Positions 14,958 through 23,144 of a stretch of 64,000 bases of DNA are shown here, piece after piece. The position numbers were made by a program, and so were the translations under genes. Numbering within the stretch: position 1 is the stretch's first letter; the number at the start of each line of letters is the position of its first letter. Source of the DNA: Paenibacillus tyrphae (lineage in GTDB: Bacteria > Bacillota > Bacilli > Paenibacillales > NBRC-103111); assembly GCF_024158745.1 (NCBI RefSeq), contig NZ_JAMZAW010000001.1:124001-188000 (forward strand), in the 5' to 3' direction. Below the pieces are notes generated by a model. That model had not been told where the DNA came from. It saw only the letters and a program-made list of their open reading frames with translations, and searched no databases.

Positions 14958-16106
14958 CTAGGATATGACCTCTCCCTTCCGCAAATATTCCTTCAACACC
15001 CGCTCCCATCGGCCTGCCCATATGTTCTTGTCGAAGCAGCGCGCAGTTTCCCGGGCCCGAATCCCCAAAGCCTTCCGCATCTCCCGATCCTCGATCAGCT
15101 CCGCAAGCGCCGCCGTGATCCGCTCAGCCGAAGGCGGCACCAGCCTGCCGTTGTAGCCGTCCAGAATAAGATCGTTGAGCCCTCCGACGTTGGTCGCAAC
15201 CACCGGCAGTCCGGAGCTCATCGCTTCGAGACAGGACAACGACGTTCCTTCGGAATACACGGTCGGAATGACGGCGATATCCGCGTCAGCGTAGACGAGC
15301 CTCATCTCGTCGAACGATTTGACTTCATGCGTGATTCTTGCCCGATGCGGGTGGCAGGATAACCAGAACATAAATGCCCGGCATATGTCCGCGTCCTCGA
15401 TCGTTTCTCCGACGAACTGCACTTGAAGGTCCGGAAACCGCTCCAACAACGCATCGGCTGCAACCATCATCGGAAGAATGCCTCTTTCGTGGCTGATTCG
15501 GCGGGGAAACAGCACCTTCAAGCCTGTGCGGCCCTGTTCTTTGCGCTCCCCCGGGTAAAAGCGGCTCGTATCGACGGAATTGGGGATCAGCTCCACCTTG
15601 AGCGGATCGAAATAATGACAGACAGACCGGCAGTAGGTCAAAAAATGCGAATCGACCGACACGATGCGCCACAGTTCGTTCAAAGCGCGCTGGACGTTAT
15701 CCGCCACTTGTGTCTTGGCGCTGGTGACCAGGTCCGTCCGGTCCCAATTGATGCCGTGACAGATGCCGAGGGACCCCGGCACATAGCGGATCGGATGCCA
15801 GATGCAGCTCGCGTAAATGATCGGAGCGTCTGCTTTGCGGGACATCTCCTCGAAGAGCTGCGCCACCTTCTCGATCTGTCCGCAAAACAATCCGTGCACT
15901 TTCATCCCGGCCAGCTCGGTCGTCCTAAGCCGTGTCTCGAACGGCTCGCGGAACGCCAACTGGTACACTTCCGGTTCCGCGCCCAGCTTCCGTATGAGCA
16001 TACACAGCTCGTAAAGGTACCTCTCGAGCCCGCCTCCGTAAATTTTATCGATACGACCGTTATACGCGTCCAAAAAGCTGTGCGTCAAAATGGCGACGCT
16101 GCTCAA
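14958..16106 (-). CDS. GT4-family glycosyltransferase
   Basis: About 382 residues. The start is TTG 16106, overlapping the stop of the upstream gene as TTGA and preceded by GGAAGGAGGAGG; the in-frame ATG at 16124 lies within the upstream gene with no site of its own. GT-B fold retaining transferase: N-terminal VAILTHSF and GGLERYLYEL, then VLFPRRISHERG, and the donor-binding C-terminal block PTVYSEGTSLSCLEAMSSGLP with VVATNVGGLNDLI. Last gene of a four-gene operon (18879 to 14958). It likely adds a sugar to the glycan begun by the GT2 enzymes. Confidence 0.85.
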   Translation of the reverse strand: MSSVAILTHSFLDAYNGRIDKIYGGGLERYLYELCMLIRKLGAEPEVYQLAFREPFETRLRTTELAGMKVHGLFCGQIEKVAQLFEEMSRKADAPIIYASCIWHPIRYVPGSLGICHGINWDRTDLVTSAKTQVADNVQRALNELWRIVSVDSHFLTYCRSVCHYFDPLKVELIPNSVDTSRFYPGERKEQGRTGLKVLFPRRISHERGILPMMVAADALLERFPDLQVQFVGETIEDADICRAFMFWLSCHPHRARITHEVKSFDEMRLVYADADIAVIPTVYSEGTSLSCLEAMSSGLPVVATNVGGLNDLILDGYNGRLVPPSAERITAALAELIEDREMRKALGIRARETARCFDKNIWAGRWERVLKEYLRKGEVIS

Positions 16107-16831
16107 GACTCCTCCTCCTTCCATTCGACCAGATGGGGAGACGCATCCAAAATCGATTCATACTGGGCCTGGCTTCCCCAGACGCCCTCCGGGTCCATCT
16201 GCTTATACCGTTCGTATTTCCTGCGACGCTCCTCCTCGCTTCCCGCCCAACCGAGATGCTTCACCCGGATATCCGATAGCAGGCCCGGAAGCGCTCCGTA
16301 CGACAGAGGCACCCGGTGAACGTGATGGTCGTGCTGCAAGTAGTAATAAGGAAAGCCCGGCAAATTGCGAAGCAGCATGATTGTATGCCGCTTATGCAGC
16401 TGCCAGTGCTCGTCTTCGCGGTAATGCGTTCGTCCGCCCCAGAAATCGTACATCCGAAATGCGACCCAGTCGTAGCTGTCCTGATTCATAAGCTGCCGGA
16501 CCGTCCGTTTGAATTTCGATTCGAACACCTCGTCGGCATCGATAGCCAGCACCCAGTCGGGTCCGTACTTGCAGGTTTCTCTCCAGAGCAGGGAGCGAAG
16601 TTCCCATTCCCGGGAAAAATGCCGCTCCGTCAGGCGCACCACCTCCTTCACCTTGGGGAACGACAGACAGACGTCCACCGTCCGGTCCGTGCTCGCATCG
16701 TCCACAATGACGATGTCGTCCGCATATTCGCTCAGGTCTTGGAGCACTTCCTCCAGAAAACGATTCTCTTCGTTCCGCACTTGCATCATCGCCGTCAAGC
16801 GATTATTTTCGATTTTGCGAACGGGCCGCAT
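16103..16831 (-). CDS. GT2-family glycosyltransferase
   Basis: 242-residue single-domain GT-A enzyme: TAMMQVRNEENRFLEEVL, IVIVDDASTDRTVDV, and the metal-binding LAIDADEVFE; no TPR tail. ATG preceded by GAGGTGAG. Its stop overlaps the following GT4 start by four bases, so the two are translated together. The substrate cannot be told from sequence. Confidence 0.85.
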   Translation of the reverse strand: MRPVRKIENNRLTAMMQVRNEENRFLEEVLQDLSEYADDIVIVDDASTDRTVDVCLSFPKVKEVVRLTERHFSREWELRSLLWRETCKYGPDWVLAIDADEVFESKFKRTVRQLMNQDSYDWVAFRMYDFWGGRTHYREDEHWQLHKRHTIMLLRNLPGFPYYYLQHDHHVHRVPLSYGALPGLLSDIRVKHLGWAGSEEERRRKYERYKQMDPEGVWGSQAQYESILDASPHLVEWKEEES

Positions 16832-16846
16832 GAAGCCTCACCTCGT

Positions 16847-18046
16847 TTAAGAATGGGCAGCCAGAAAACGTTCCACCTTCTCCAAGCGCAAGATGTTCGA
16901 GATCACCTCCTGATCGATGCAAGCCGCTTTCAAATAAAAGGAAACGGCCTGCGGCACGCAGCCTCTCTGTTCTTCCTGCTCTCCGAGCAGCAGCCATTTC
17001 TCCCGTTGCACGGCCGGCTCCTGCGGACGGTCTTGAACAAGCAGATCCAAGGCTTTCGGATAATGGCCTGTTTCTTTGTAAAGCTGATAACGGATGGAAC
17101 GGTCAAATGGCGTAGGGTCCCGTTCGAGCAGCTCCAAAGCATACGCGATATCCCCGTTCTCCCGGCAAATGTCCGCGCAAACCAGAGCATGCAGCTGCTG
17201 GTCGTAAGCGGCAAGCAGCCGCTGGTAGCGGGCTTTGTCTTCGGCTTGAATTGCCGTAACGCCGAAGCTGTTCAAAGCGTCCTCGGTCTTGCCTTGCCGG
17301 GCCTGGGCCATCGCAATCCACCGGTAAAGAGAGAGGCAGCGGCTTCCATTCGCAACGACACAGCGGCCAAAGGCATGAAAGCCGTAGTGCTCCGCTTCGC
17401 TGTACCGTCCATCCGCGTACAAATAACGAGCGGCAAGCGTGAGGAGAGCTTCGTTGTGAGGCTCGCATTCGATGGCTTCAAGCAGTCCGTTCGTCCGTTC
17501 CGTTCTTTTCTGCGACGCCAGCTCCTGCAAAGACCGCCTCAAATCGTGAGCATTCGTACTCGCTCTGCACAAGCCCACAAGCTCAACGCAGCGTTCGTCA
17601 AGCGCCGTACCCAAGCTCAGCCCATTCCCCCCGGCCTCCTGCGAGACATGACTTGGCGGTCCGGGCGCGTAAAAGGCCGGAATGCCCCGCAGGTTCAGGT
17701 TCAGCATGGCTTCCTCCGAATCAGTCAAGACCGCAGCACAGAGCCTGTTTAGTGCCTTCTGGTAATCATGGAAGAAAGCATCCGAAGAAGCTTCCGTACC
17801 GTAAGCGAGCCCGATCACGGCATAAGGCTTCCACTGCCGAAGGAAAGGCGTCCAATACCGATGGGACACCACGGCCACCCCATGCGACGGTTCGAGGTCT
17901 CTAACCGCCGAAAGCGGAATATAGGAGATGCCGTTTTTCTTCCCTGACTTCTTCCCTGCGGAAACGGCAAACACCTGGCAGTCCGGCAGCAGCGGAAACC
18001 CTGCCTCCTCTTCCCCGCCGGGTTCCCCGAAAAACACCACGTTCAT
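16847..18046 (-). CDS. TPR protein with glycosyltransferase-like N-terminus
   Basis: 399 residues. The first 130 (MNVVFFGEPGGEEEAG..., VAVVSHRYWTPFLRQWKP, AVLTDSEEAMLNL) resemble the N-half of a GT4-type domain, but the donor-binding half is absent. The remainder is TPR-like helices (LLTLAARYLYADGRYSEAE, YRWIAMAQARQGKTEDAL). It may be a non-catalytic scaffold for the neighbouring transferases. AGGAGGATCTGT precedes the ATG, and ATGA overlaps the upstream gene's stop. Confidence 0.65.
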   Translation of the reverse strand: MNVVFFGEPGGEEEAGFPLLPDCQVFAVSAGKKSGKKNGISYIPLSAVRDLEPSHGVAVVSHRYWTPFLRQWKPYAVIGLAYGTEASSDAFFHDYQKALNRLCAAVLTDSEEAMLNLNLRGIPAFYAPGPPSHVSQEAGGNGLSLGTALDERCVELVGLCRASTNAHDLRRSLQELASQKRTERTNGLLEAIECEPHNEALLTLAARYLYADGRYSEAEHYGFHAFGRCVVANGSRCLSLYRWIAMAQARQGKTEDALNSFGVTAIQAEDKARYQRLLAAYDQQLHALVCADICRENGDIAYALELLERDPTPFDRSIRYQLYKETGHYPKALDLLVQDRPQEPAVQREKWLLLGEQEEQRGCVPQAVSFYLKAACIDQEVISNILRLEKVERFLAAHS

Positions 18047-18879
18047 ACAGATCCTCCTATCGGAAAACTGGACAAGGCATGGATGTTTTTCAGGTCGTGA
18101 AGCCCTTGGGTTCCAAACCGCCGCAGCAGCCCTTGCAGATTCAACCCGGCTTGTTCGTTCAAATCGCGATAATCCATGCGCTGTGCCATCGTATAATGAA
18201 AGACGCGGGAACGAAGATCCGCCTTCGGCCTCCAGCCTTTGGGCAGTCTCAGCTCGTGATAGTAAGCGAGCAGCAAATAATCGTCTTCATAGCCCTGCTT
18301 TCCGGGCAGATCCTCCAAGCGATACCCGCCGACCGCCCGCAAAGCCTCGGACCGGTGCATAACCGGATGGACGAATCCCTCGGTCACCTCATCCCTTCTT
18401 GACTCGTTCAGCAGATCGAGCAGCGCCGGGATCGAACCCGGAACGGCTGCACTTCGCACACCCTTCCCTTCGGGGTGCCATTCCCCGGCGGCCGTTAATA
18501 TCCCCGGACAAACGCACGGCTCCTGCGGTCGCGCCTGCAGGAACGCTAGCAGCGGCACCGTCCAGCCGGCGGAAAACAGCATATCCGGATGAATTTCGGT
18601 TAGGTATGCGCAATCCGTGATGTGCTGCCAAACATACTCGAAGCAAGCCTGTCTGGCCGCGGGAATGCCGACGTTCTCCCCGCCGCCGATCACATGCGCA
18701 TCCAACTCAAACGAGCTTACCGTTTCCAACAAGCGGTCGTTCGTAAGCATGCCTTGATTATGCAGCACAAGGACGGCTCTCCGTTCGGCCTGCTCCAGGC
18801 TCGACAAGCATTGGCGGAACATTTGCATATCCGCTTCGTGCCGGATTAACGCAGGCATCGTATGCACCACCGTTGACAT
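18043..18879 (-). CDS. GT2-like glycosyltransferase, first gene of the 18.9-15.0 kb operon
   Basis: 278 residues. The sequence follows a GT-A course (VLVLHNQGMLTNDRLLETV, GGGENVGIPAARQACFEYV, LTEIHPDMLFSAGW, GYRLEDLPGKQGYEDDYLL), with a late DD pair as in many GT2 enzymes; the usual central DxD is replaced by HPD, so activity needs proof. GAGGAG precedes the ATG. A weak CATAAAGT element about 60 bp upstream resembles a mother-cell sigma -10 with one mismatch. Confidence 0.65.
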   Translation of the reverse strand: MSTVVHTMPALIRHEADMQMFRQCLSSLEQAERRAVLVLHNQGMLTNDRLLETVSSFELDAHVIGGGENVGIPAARQACFEYVWQHITDCAYLTEIHPDMLFSAGWTVPLLAFLQARPQEPCVCPGILTAAGEWHPEGKGVRSAAVPGSIPALLDLLNESRRDEVTEGFVHPVMHRSEALRAVGGYRLEDLPGKQGYEDDYLLLAYYHELRLPKGWRPKADLRSRVFHYTMAQRMDYRDLNEQAGLNLQGLLRRFGTQGLHDLKNIHALSSFPIGGSV

Positions 18880-19065
18880 CGGCCATCCGCTCCTCGATAG
18901 ATGGATTCGGAGTCTTTCTAAACTTTATGCTTCCGGGTAAGACAGCATGCCACTCCCGATGCCCTTTTCACCGTCAAGGCCGGATAAGCGCTCACCATGG
19001 CCTATTCTGATGTTTTTTCGCAAATATGATACAATGGATACAGCTTAACGACGAAGGAGATCAAG

Positions 19066-19281
19066 ATGGCACGCAATCATAGATTGGTAACCGATGCGGA
19101 TTTCCAGGAAGCGATGGAACGCGAAGCATCGATCCGGGTTTTTCAAGACGACCATGTGGTCGGTTCCGGCGGGGTCATCACCCGCTTCGACAACGACACG
19201 GTCGTGATTCAGTCCGGGGTCAGCGATGTCGCTTATCACCGCAGAGACTTGTGCGAGTTTTTCGAGATGGGGAAAAGGTAG
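19066..19281 (+). CDS. Small hypothetical protein (71 aa)
   Basis: Well-formed small gene: GAAGGAGATCAAG before ATG, an extended -10-like TATGATACAAT about 35 bp upstream, and a strong terminator just after it. The product is acidic/basic mixed and beta-rich (RVFQDDHVVGSGGVITRF, VVIQSGVSDVAYH), with no membrane segment. I recognise no named family. Confidence 0.65.
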   Translation: MARNHRLVTDADFQEAMEREASIRVFQDDHVVGSGGVITRFDNDTVVIQSGVSDVAYHRRDLCEFFEMGKR

Positions 19282-19289
19282 AACACGCG

Positions 19290-19331
19290 AAACAGCCCGG
19301 GCTTGACCTCAAGTCCGGGCTGTTTCTTTTT
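19290..19331. terminator. Strong hairpin terminator between converging genes
   Basis: AAACAGCCCGGGCTT (19290-19304) and AAGTCCGGGCTGTTT (19311-19325) form a 15-bp stem with one G-T pair and a six-base loop, followed by TCTTTTT. It serves the 71-aa gene and possibly the peptide deformylase gene on the other strand. Confidence 0.8.
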
Positions 19332-19347
19332 GGGTGCTTCCGCTTTT

Positions 19348-19866
19348 TTAATGCTCAGCCTTGGACAGACGAATAATATCGAACACATTGACCTTGCGTC
19401 CCGTCACGTCGTGAATGAGCGCATTCCCTTCGATCCGGTCGATGTAAAGCACCCCGTCCAGATGGTCCATTTCATGTTGAATGCAGCACGCAAGGTACCC
19501 TTCCGCTTCGAGAACGAACGTCTCGCCTTGCCGGCTCAAGCTGCTGATCTTGACTTGATTGGCCCGCTTCACGATACCAGAATGCCCGGGAAACGACAGA
19601 CAGCCTTCCGGCCCGATCTGCTCTCCGGACATTTCCAGCATGACCGGATTGATGAGCTCAATGAGTCCGTCGCCGCAGTCCATCACAACCACCCTGCGCA
19701 AAAATCCGATCTGCGGCGCCGCAAGCCCCGCCCTGCCCTCTGCGGCATACAGCGTATCGACCATATCGTCAAGCAGCTTAACGATTCTCGGATTCACCTC
19801 TTCCACCGGCTTGGCCTTTTTGCGAAGAACCGGGTCGCCAAACGGCAGGATTGTTTTTTCAGCCAT
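19348..19866 (-). CDS. def: Peptide deformylase
   Basis: Fe(II)/Zn hydrolase removing the formyl group from nascent N-terminal Met. All three family motifs are present: GLAAPQIG, EGCLSFPG (metal-ligand Cys), and QHEMDHLDG (two metal-ligand His and the catalytic Glu). 172 residues from ATG 19866 (MAEKTILPFG), preferred to ATG 19887 because AAGAGG lies upstream of it only. The EGCLS form and length place it with type 1-like enzymes. It is not beside fmt/priA, so it may be a second copy. Confidence 0.93.
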   Translation of the reverse strand: MAEKTILPFGDPVLRKKAKPVEEVNPRIVKLLDDMVDTLYAAEGRAGLAAPQIGFLRRVVVMDCGDGLIELINPVMLEMSGEQIGPEGCLSFPGHSGIVKRANQVKISSLSRQGETFVLEAEGYLACCIQHEMDHLDGVLYIDRIEGNALIHDVTGRKVNVFDIIRLSKAEH

Positions 19867-19888
19867 AACGTTAACGCCTCTTTTCATT

Positions 19889-20134
19889 TTATAAGGATGC
19901 GCTTCTGACTTGCGACGGCGTATGCACCCACAAGTCGTTCGGAGTACAGTCCAGAGCCGTGCATAGAGCGTCCAGCGTCTCGGCCTTCATCTGCTTCGGC
20001 TGGCCGGTCAGCAGGGCGCTGATCGAGGGGGCGGACAGTTCGTAGCCCGCTTTTTCCTTTAACAGCCGGGCCAGTGCGGCCCCCGTTCGGATGCCCCGCT
20101 CCATCATCATCTTTCTTAACATCCACACCAGCAT
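19889..20134 (-). CDS. Small Cro/CI-type HTH regulator
   Basis: 81 residues from ATG 20134, set by GGAAAGGGGAAGG. The whole protein is a Cro/CI helix-turn-helix: GAALARLLKEKAGYELSAPSIS ... MKAETLDALCTALDCTPNDLW, close to the small YozG/YdaS-like single-domain repressors. A palindrome and third half-site lie directly upstream, consistent with autorepression. It ends 22 bp before the def start, so def is probably co-transcribed. Confidence 0.85.
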   Translation of the reverse strand: MLVWMLRKMMMERGIRTGAALARLLKEKAGYELSAPSISALLTGQPKQMKAETLDALCTALDCTPNDLWVHTPSQVRSASL

Positions 20135-20171
20135 GAGCCTTCCCCTTTCCGAACCCAAAGATTAAGCAGCA

Positions 20172-20197
20172 CCTAATTTTATTAGGCAATACCTAAT
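20172..20197 (-). promoter_or_regulatory. Operator of the small HTH regulator
   Basis: CCTAATtttATTAGG (20172-20186) is a perfect inverted repeat; a third half-site CCTAAT lies at 20192-20197. Read on the - strand, TTGCCT, 17 bp and CTTAAT make a plausible promoter whose -35 and spacer fall in the repeats. Confidence 0.55.
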
Positions 20198-20245
20198 ATA
20201 TCACATCGGCTGCTAACCATAAACGGCATGGCTATGTCACCATTG

Positions 20246-20287
20246 AAAAAAGAGGAGTCGGCGTCAAAGCTGACGCAGATCCCTCTT
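20246..20287 (-). terminator. Terminator of the GIY-YIG gene
   Basis: On the - strand AAGAGG...GCGTCA-gctt-TGACGC...CCTCTTTTTTC: inner 6-bp stem GCGTCA/TGACGC, outer GAGG/CCTC, then a run of T. Confidence 0.65.
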
Positions 20288-20307
20288 CCTTGTGTTGCGC
20301 GCGATCC

Positions 20308-20658
20308 TTACTTTTCCCGGTTATATCCCCGTTCGCCGTACGGCTGAAGCTGCTCTAGCCATTTCTCCTCCAGCTTGTGCAGAGCTTCCTTCGCGTCGAA
20401 GAAGCCGGTCTTCTTCTTCTCTAGAACCTCCAGTACTTCGATTTCAAACGCCTGCTCGCCGTACTCGTTCCACTCGTGCTGAAGCGCTTTGTTCATCATG
20501 GTGCCGAGCTGCAGTTCCATCCTTTTTCCGTTCAGCGATTTCAGATTCATGGTGCTGCCGACCAGAACCTTTCCATTGACGGTGTTCTTGATCTGGAAAA
20601 CACCCGCCTGGGGCTTCACTTCTTTGTACATCTGTTTCAGTTCTTCCCGCCGATTCAT
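20308..20658 (-). CDS. GIY-YIG nuclease family protein
   Basis: 116 residues from ATG 20658 (AAAGGGGAATTG upstream). The N-terminus carries a GIY-YIG-like start (GVFQIKNTVNGKVLVGSTMNL), where the two motif strands read GVF and VLVG rather than GIY and YIG, then the helical part with a conserved Glu in HKLEEKWLEQLQPYGERGYN. Related small proteins are common in Bacilli, usually with a DUF2087 gene beside them, as here (27 bp). DNA cleavage is not certain given the altered motif. Confidence 0.75.
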   Translation of the reverse strand: MNRREELKQMYKEVKPQAGVFQIKNTVNGKVLVGSTMNLKSLNGKRMELQLGTMMNKALQHEWNEYGEQAFEIEVLEVLEKKKTGFFDAKEALHKLEEKWLEQLQPYGERGYNREK

Positions 20659-20685
20659 GGTCAATTCCCCTTTTCTCCCCAACCG

Positions 20686-21438
20686 TTACTTCAGCCAGTA
20701 CTGGCTTCCATCCGGTTTTCTGTCTAAAAATCCGTATTCGATCAAATAGCGCCGTAAGGTAACGAAATCGTCGTATGCGGCCTTCAACATTTCATTGACT
20801 TCCTTCTCGCTGTAGAGATGCCCGCTTTTGAACCGTTTCGCGATTTCTCTCAGCACGACCAGTTTGTGCTTTTCCTGCAGATAGAACGTTTTTAAAGGCC
20901 CGTCCGTGCCCTCGGGAAAATATTTCTGCACAATCTCTTCGATTTCTTCCGCAGTCACGTTGTATCGCTCATCCACCATTTTGGCGGTTCTGTGAGGCTC
21001 GACAAAGGCCGGCGCATGCTTGTCCTTTTCCTTGAGCAGCTCCATCATCGCCAAATACACCTTGGACTGGCGCTCTTTTTCCTTCAAAGCAAAGCGGTGA
21101 TTGCGGATGGTGGACGCGCTGCCGATGCCCATTTCCTTCTGAATGTCCGCATCGCTCATCCCTTGGTAAAAATGCCGGAGCAGACTATTTTGATGATCGG
21201 TCAGCCCGGTCAGCTTTTTATCGAGCCCGATCAAATATTCGAACACCGAGCCATGGGTATTTTCGATATGAACCCGCGTATAGCGTTCCGCCTCATAGAG
21301 CGTGCCTTCGTCCGGATAAATAATGCCCTTCTCCACCGTTTTGCCGCAGAGCAAGCAAATATAACAGTCCGTCTCCTCGACGTAACCCCGCTTCATCTCT
21401 TCGAGCGATGCATTCCAAAACTGTTCAGACAGCTGCAT
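20686..21438 (-). CDS. DUF2087 regulator with HTH and Cys/His cluster
   Basis: 250 residues. Residues 25-31 (CYICLLC) with HIENTH further on form a possible zinc site. A LuxR-like helix-turn-helix follows (LTDHQNSLLRHFYQGMSDAD ... GSASTIRNHRFAL). The C-terminal third is a DUF2087 domain (about 175-250, LREIAKRFKSGHLYSEKEVN ... LRRYLIEYGFLDRKPDGSQY). Predicted transcription regulator, in an operon with the GIY-YIG gene. A good TTGACA promoter lies 40-70 bp upstream. Confidence 0.8.
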   Translation of the reverse strand: MQLSEQFWNASLEEMKRGYVEETDCYICLLCGKTVEKGIIYPDEGTLYEAERYTRVHIENTHGSVFEYLIGLDKKLTGLTDHQNSLLRHFYQGMSDADIQKEMGIGSASTIRNHRFALKEKERQSKVYLAMMELLKEKDKHAPAFVEPHRTAKMVDERYNVTAEEIEEIVQKYFPEGTDGPLKTFYLQEKHKLVVLREIAKRFKSGHLYSEKEVNEMLKAAYDDFVTLRRYLIEYGFLDRKPDGSQYWLK

Positions 21439-21478
21439 AAAACAAACACACCCTTATCTCGTTTACCTTATGATAGAC

Positions 21479-21508
21479 ATATTACATTAACGTTTATATA
21501 TATGTCAA
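21479..21508 (-). promoter_or_regulatory. Sigma-A promoter of the DUF2087/GIY-YIG operon
   Basis: On the - strand TTGACA (21508-21503), 18-bp spacer, TAATAT (21484-21479), about 40 bp before the ATG. Confidence 0.6.
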
Positions 21509-21647
21509 CTATTGTAGAATGTATCTACTCTACCGCGTCAGTTAGCGGCCCGGCATTGGACAAACCCGCTGAAAATATAGATAATTAGTATTGTTATCCA
21601 GTTATTAGCCAATCCCCCAGCCGATGGGGAATCAGAGAGGGAAATCC

Positions 21648-22436
21648 ATGAAGAAAAAAATTGCGGTATTGTCCGCCACCCTAATCCTGATGGCCGGAGC
21701 CGTAAACGCCTCCGGATTGAACGCGGATTACAAAGGAAATCCGATCGTAAAAGTAACGTCGAACGGGAAGCCGCTCGAAGCGGGCGAAGTGCCTGCCATG
21801 ATCTATGACGGCAACACGCTCGTGCCGATTTCTTTGCTACGGCAGCTTGGGGCTTCCGTGACATGGGACGGCGACGCTTATCAGGTGGATGTCAAGCTCC
21901 CCGAGCCTCCTGCAGCACCTCCTGCATCAACGGACAAATCCGAGGAAACGAAGCAGCAAAACGATATCAAGAAGCTTAAGAAATATGCCGCTGTTGCCGA
22001 GCTGTACTTGAAATTGCAGACGCTCGGCGAATCGTTGGATTCCGCCCGCACTTCCATCCGGTTGACTGCCGATGCCATGAATGCAGCGAAAGCGGAAGCT
22101 TCCTCCTTGATTTCCATTGCCAAGACAAGCTACTACAAAGCCAATGAAACGCTAACAAACCTAACGAAGGAAACAACGGAAAGCGTCTATGAGGATTTCA
22201 ATAAGTATGGCATCGATTCGAGCCAGATTAGGTTCATCCTGGCCGAATATCAGGGTAGCGCCCGGCATTATCAGCTCGCATTGGATTATCTCGATAAATA
22301 TGTCCGGGACAAAAAAGCAAGCGATTATAACGAATATTTAATTAACATTGGAAAAGCCGACGATTCCGCCAAAATCGCAAAAGAGAAATCCTCCAAAGGA
22401 TACGCCGAGTGGTCCAAGAATGTACTGAATTTTTAA
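21648..22436 (+). CDS. Secreted protein with copper-amine-oxidase-N (stalk) domain
   Basis: 262 residues from ATG 21648 (AGAGAGGGAAATCC upstream). Signal peptide: MKKKIAVLSATLILMAGAV with cleavage near VNASG. Residues ~25-85 are a CuAO_N1/stalk domain (NGKPLEAGEVPAMIYDGNTL, VPISLLRQLGASVTWDGD), typical of Paenibacillus exported proteins. A Pro/Ala linker leads to a long helical, probably coiled-coil domain (residues ~100-262). Cell-envelope location is likely; specific function unknown. Confidence 0.8.
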   Translation: MKKKIAVLSATLILMAGAVNASGLNADYKGNPIVKVTSNGKPLEAGEVPAMIYDGNTLVPISLLRQLGASVTWDGDAYQVDVKLPEPPAAPPASTDKSEETKQQNDIKKLKKYAAVAELYLKLQTLGESLDSARTSIRLTADAMNAAKAEASSLISIAKTSYYKANETLTNLTKETTESVYEDFNKYGIDSSQIRFILAEYQGSARHYQLALDYLDKYVRDKKASDYNEYLINIGKADDSAKIAKEKSSKGYAEWSKNVLNF

Positions 22437-22460
22437 TCTTCCGTTGTCGAATAAAACATA

Positions 22461-22486
22461 CAAAGCCCCTTTCTGGGGCTTTTTGT
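22461..22486. terminator. Terminator after the stalk-domain gene
   Basis: AAAGCCCC (22462-22469), loop, GGGGCTTT (22475-22482), then TTTT. It lies between converging genes. Confidence 0.8.
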
Positions 22487-22497
22487 TATGGACCCTA

Positions 22498-23073
22498 TTA
22501 TCGTGCATCTGGCCCCGTCTCGCGATAAAATAGATTCGGATAGACCACTACGATACCGTTTGAATCGACCGTAATGTTCTCCATAAAATTCCCGCTTTGA
22601 TATCGAAAGACGGACGAATCCTTCCTACTTTCCAGCAAGGTATAGTTCTGCTTAACCGGTTTATAGTTCAATTCAGCGGCAGAAATGTAGACCACTTGGA
22701 TCTCCTGCTGCTGCGAAGGCTCGTACGACAATCGGTTGATCGGAAGTGTATTCGTAAAGGGAGTGCAGGAAATATCAATATCGATACAGCCTGATAATTC
22801 GGGAATGATTTGTCCCTGTTCATCTTTCCAGATCCCCTTGCCGTCAGATGAGAGACTCAACCCTTGATCTTCACCCAAGTAACGTATTGTGACTGCTCTG
22901 GTGACCCAACTTTGATCGAGCACGATATCATATCTAATCCTGAAGATTTCATTGTTATGTTGACTTCCGATAACAATACTATCTATGAAAATTTGATTGT
23001 TATCCTCTCTGACTTTAAGGTGTTCATAACCGATCCCCGTGCTCGGTCTCCAAACAATATCTGCAGGCAACAT
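22498..23073 (-). CDS. Putative glycolipid-binding protein (PF06475-like)
   Basis: 191 residues, ATG set by GGGAGGATTT. The strings VWRPSTGIGYEHLKVRED, YDIVLDQSWVTRAVTI and SGCIDIDISCTPFTNTLPIN match the beta-barrel family annotated as putative glycolipid-binding. Cytoplasmic, no signal peptide. Biochemical role in bacteria is not established. Neighbours give no further clue. Confidence 0.75.
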   Translation of the reverse strand: MLPADIVWRPSTGIGYEHLKVREDNNQIFIDSIVIGSQHNNEIFRIRYDIVLDQSWVTRAVTIRYLGEDQGLSLSSDGKGIWKDEQGQIIPELSGCIDIDISCTPFTNTLPINRLSYEPSQQQEIQVVYISAAELNYKPVKQNYTLLESRKDSSVFRYQSGNFMENITVDSNGIVVVYPNLFYRETGPDAR

Positions 23074-23144
23074 AGGTAAATCCTCCCATCATTTGTTCAC
23101 AAAGGAAGTTTATCATGTTCTTTGGACCTTGTTAAGAGCGATAT

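Noticed and set aside
16316..17752. A 478-codon + strand frame opposite the TPR and GT2 genes.
   Set aside because: Spans two real genes on the other strand, no ribosome site, low-complexity basic product.
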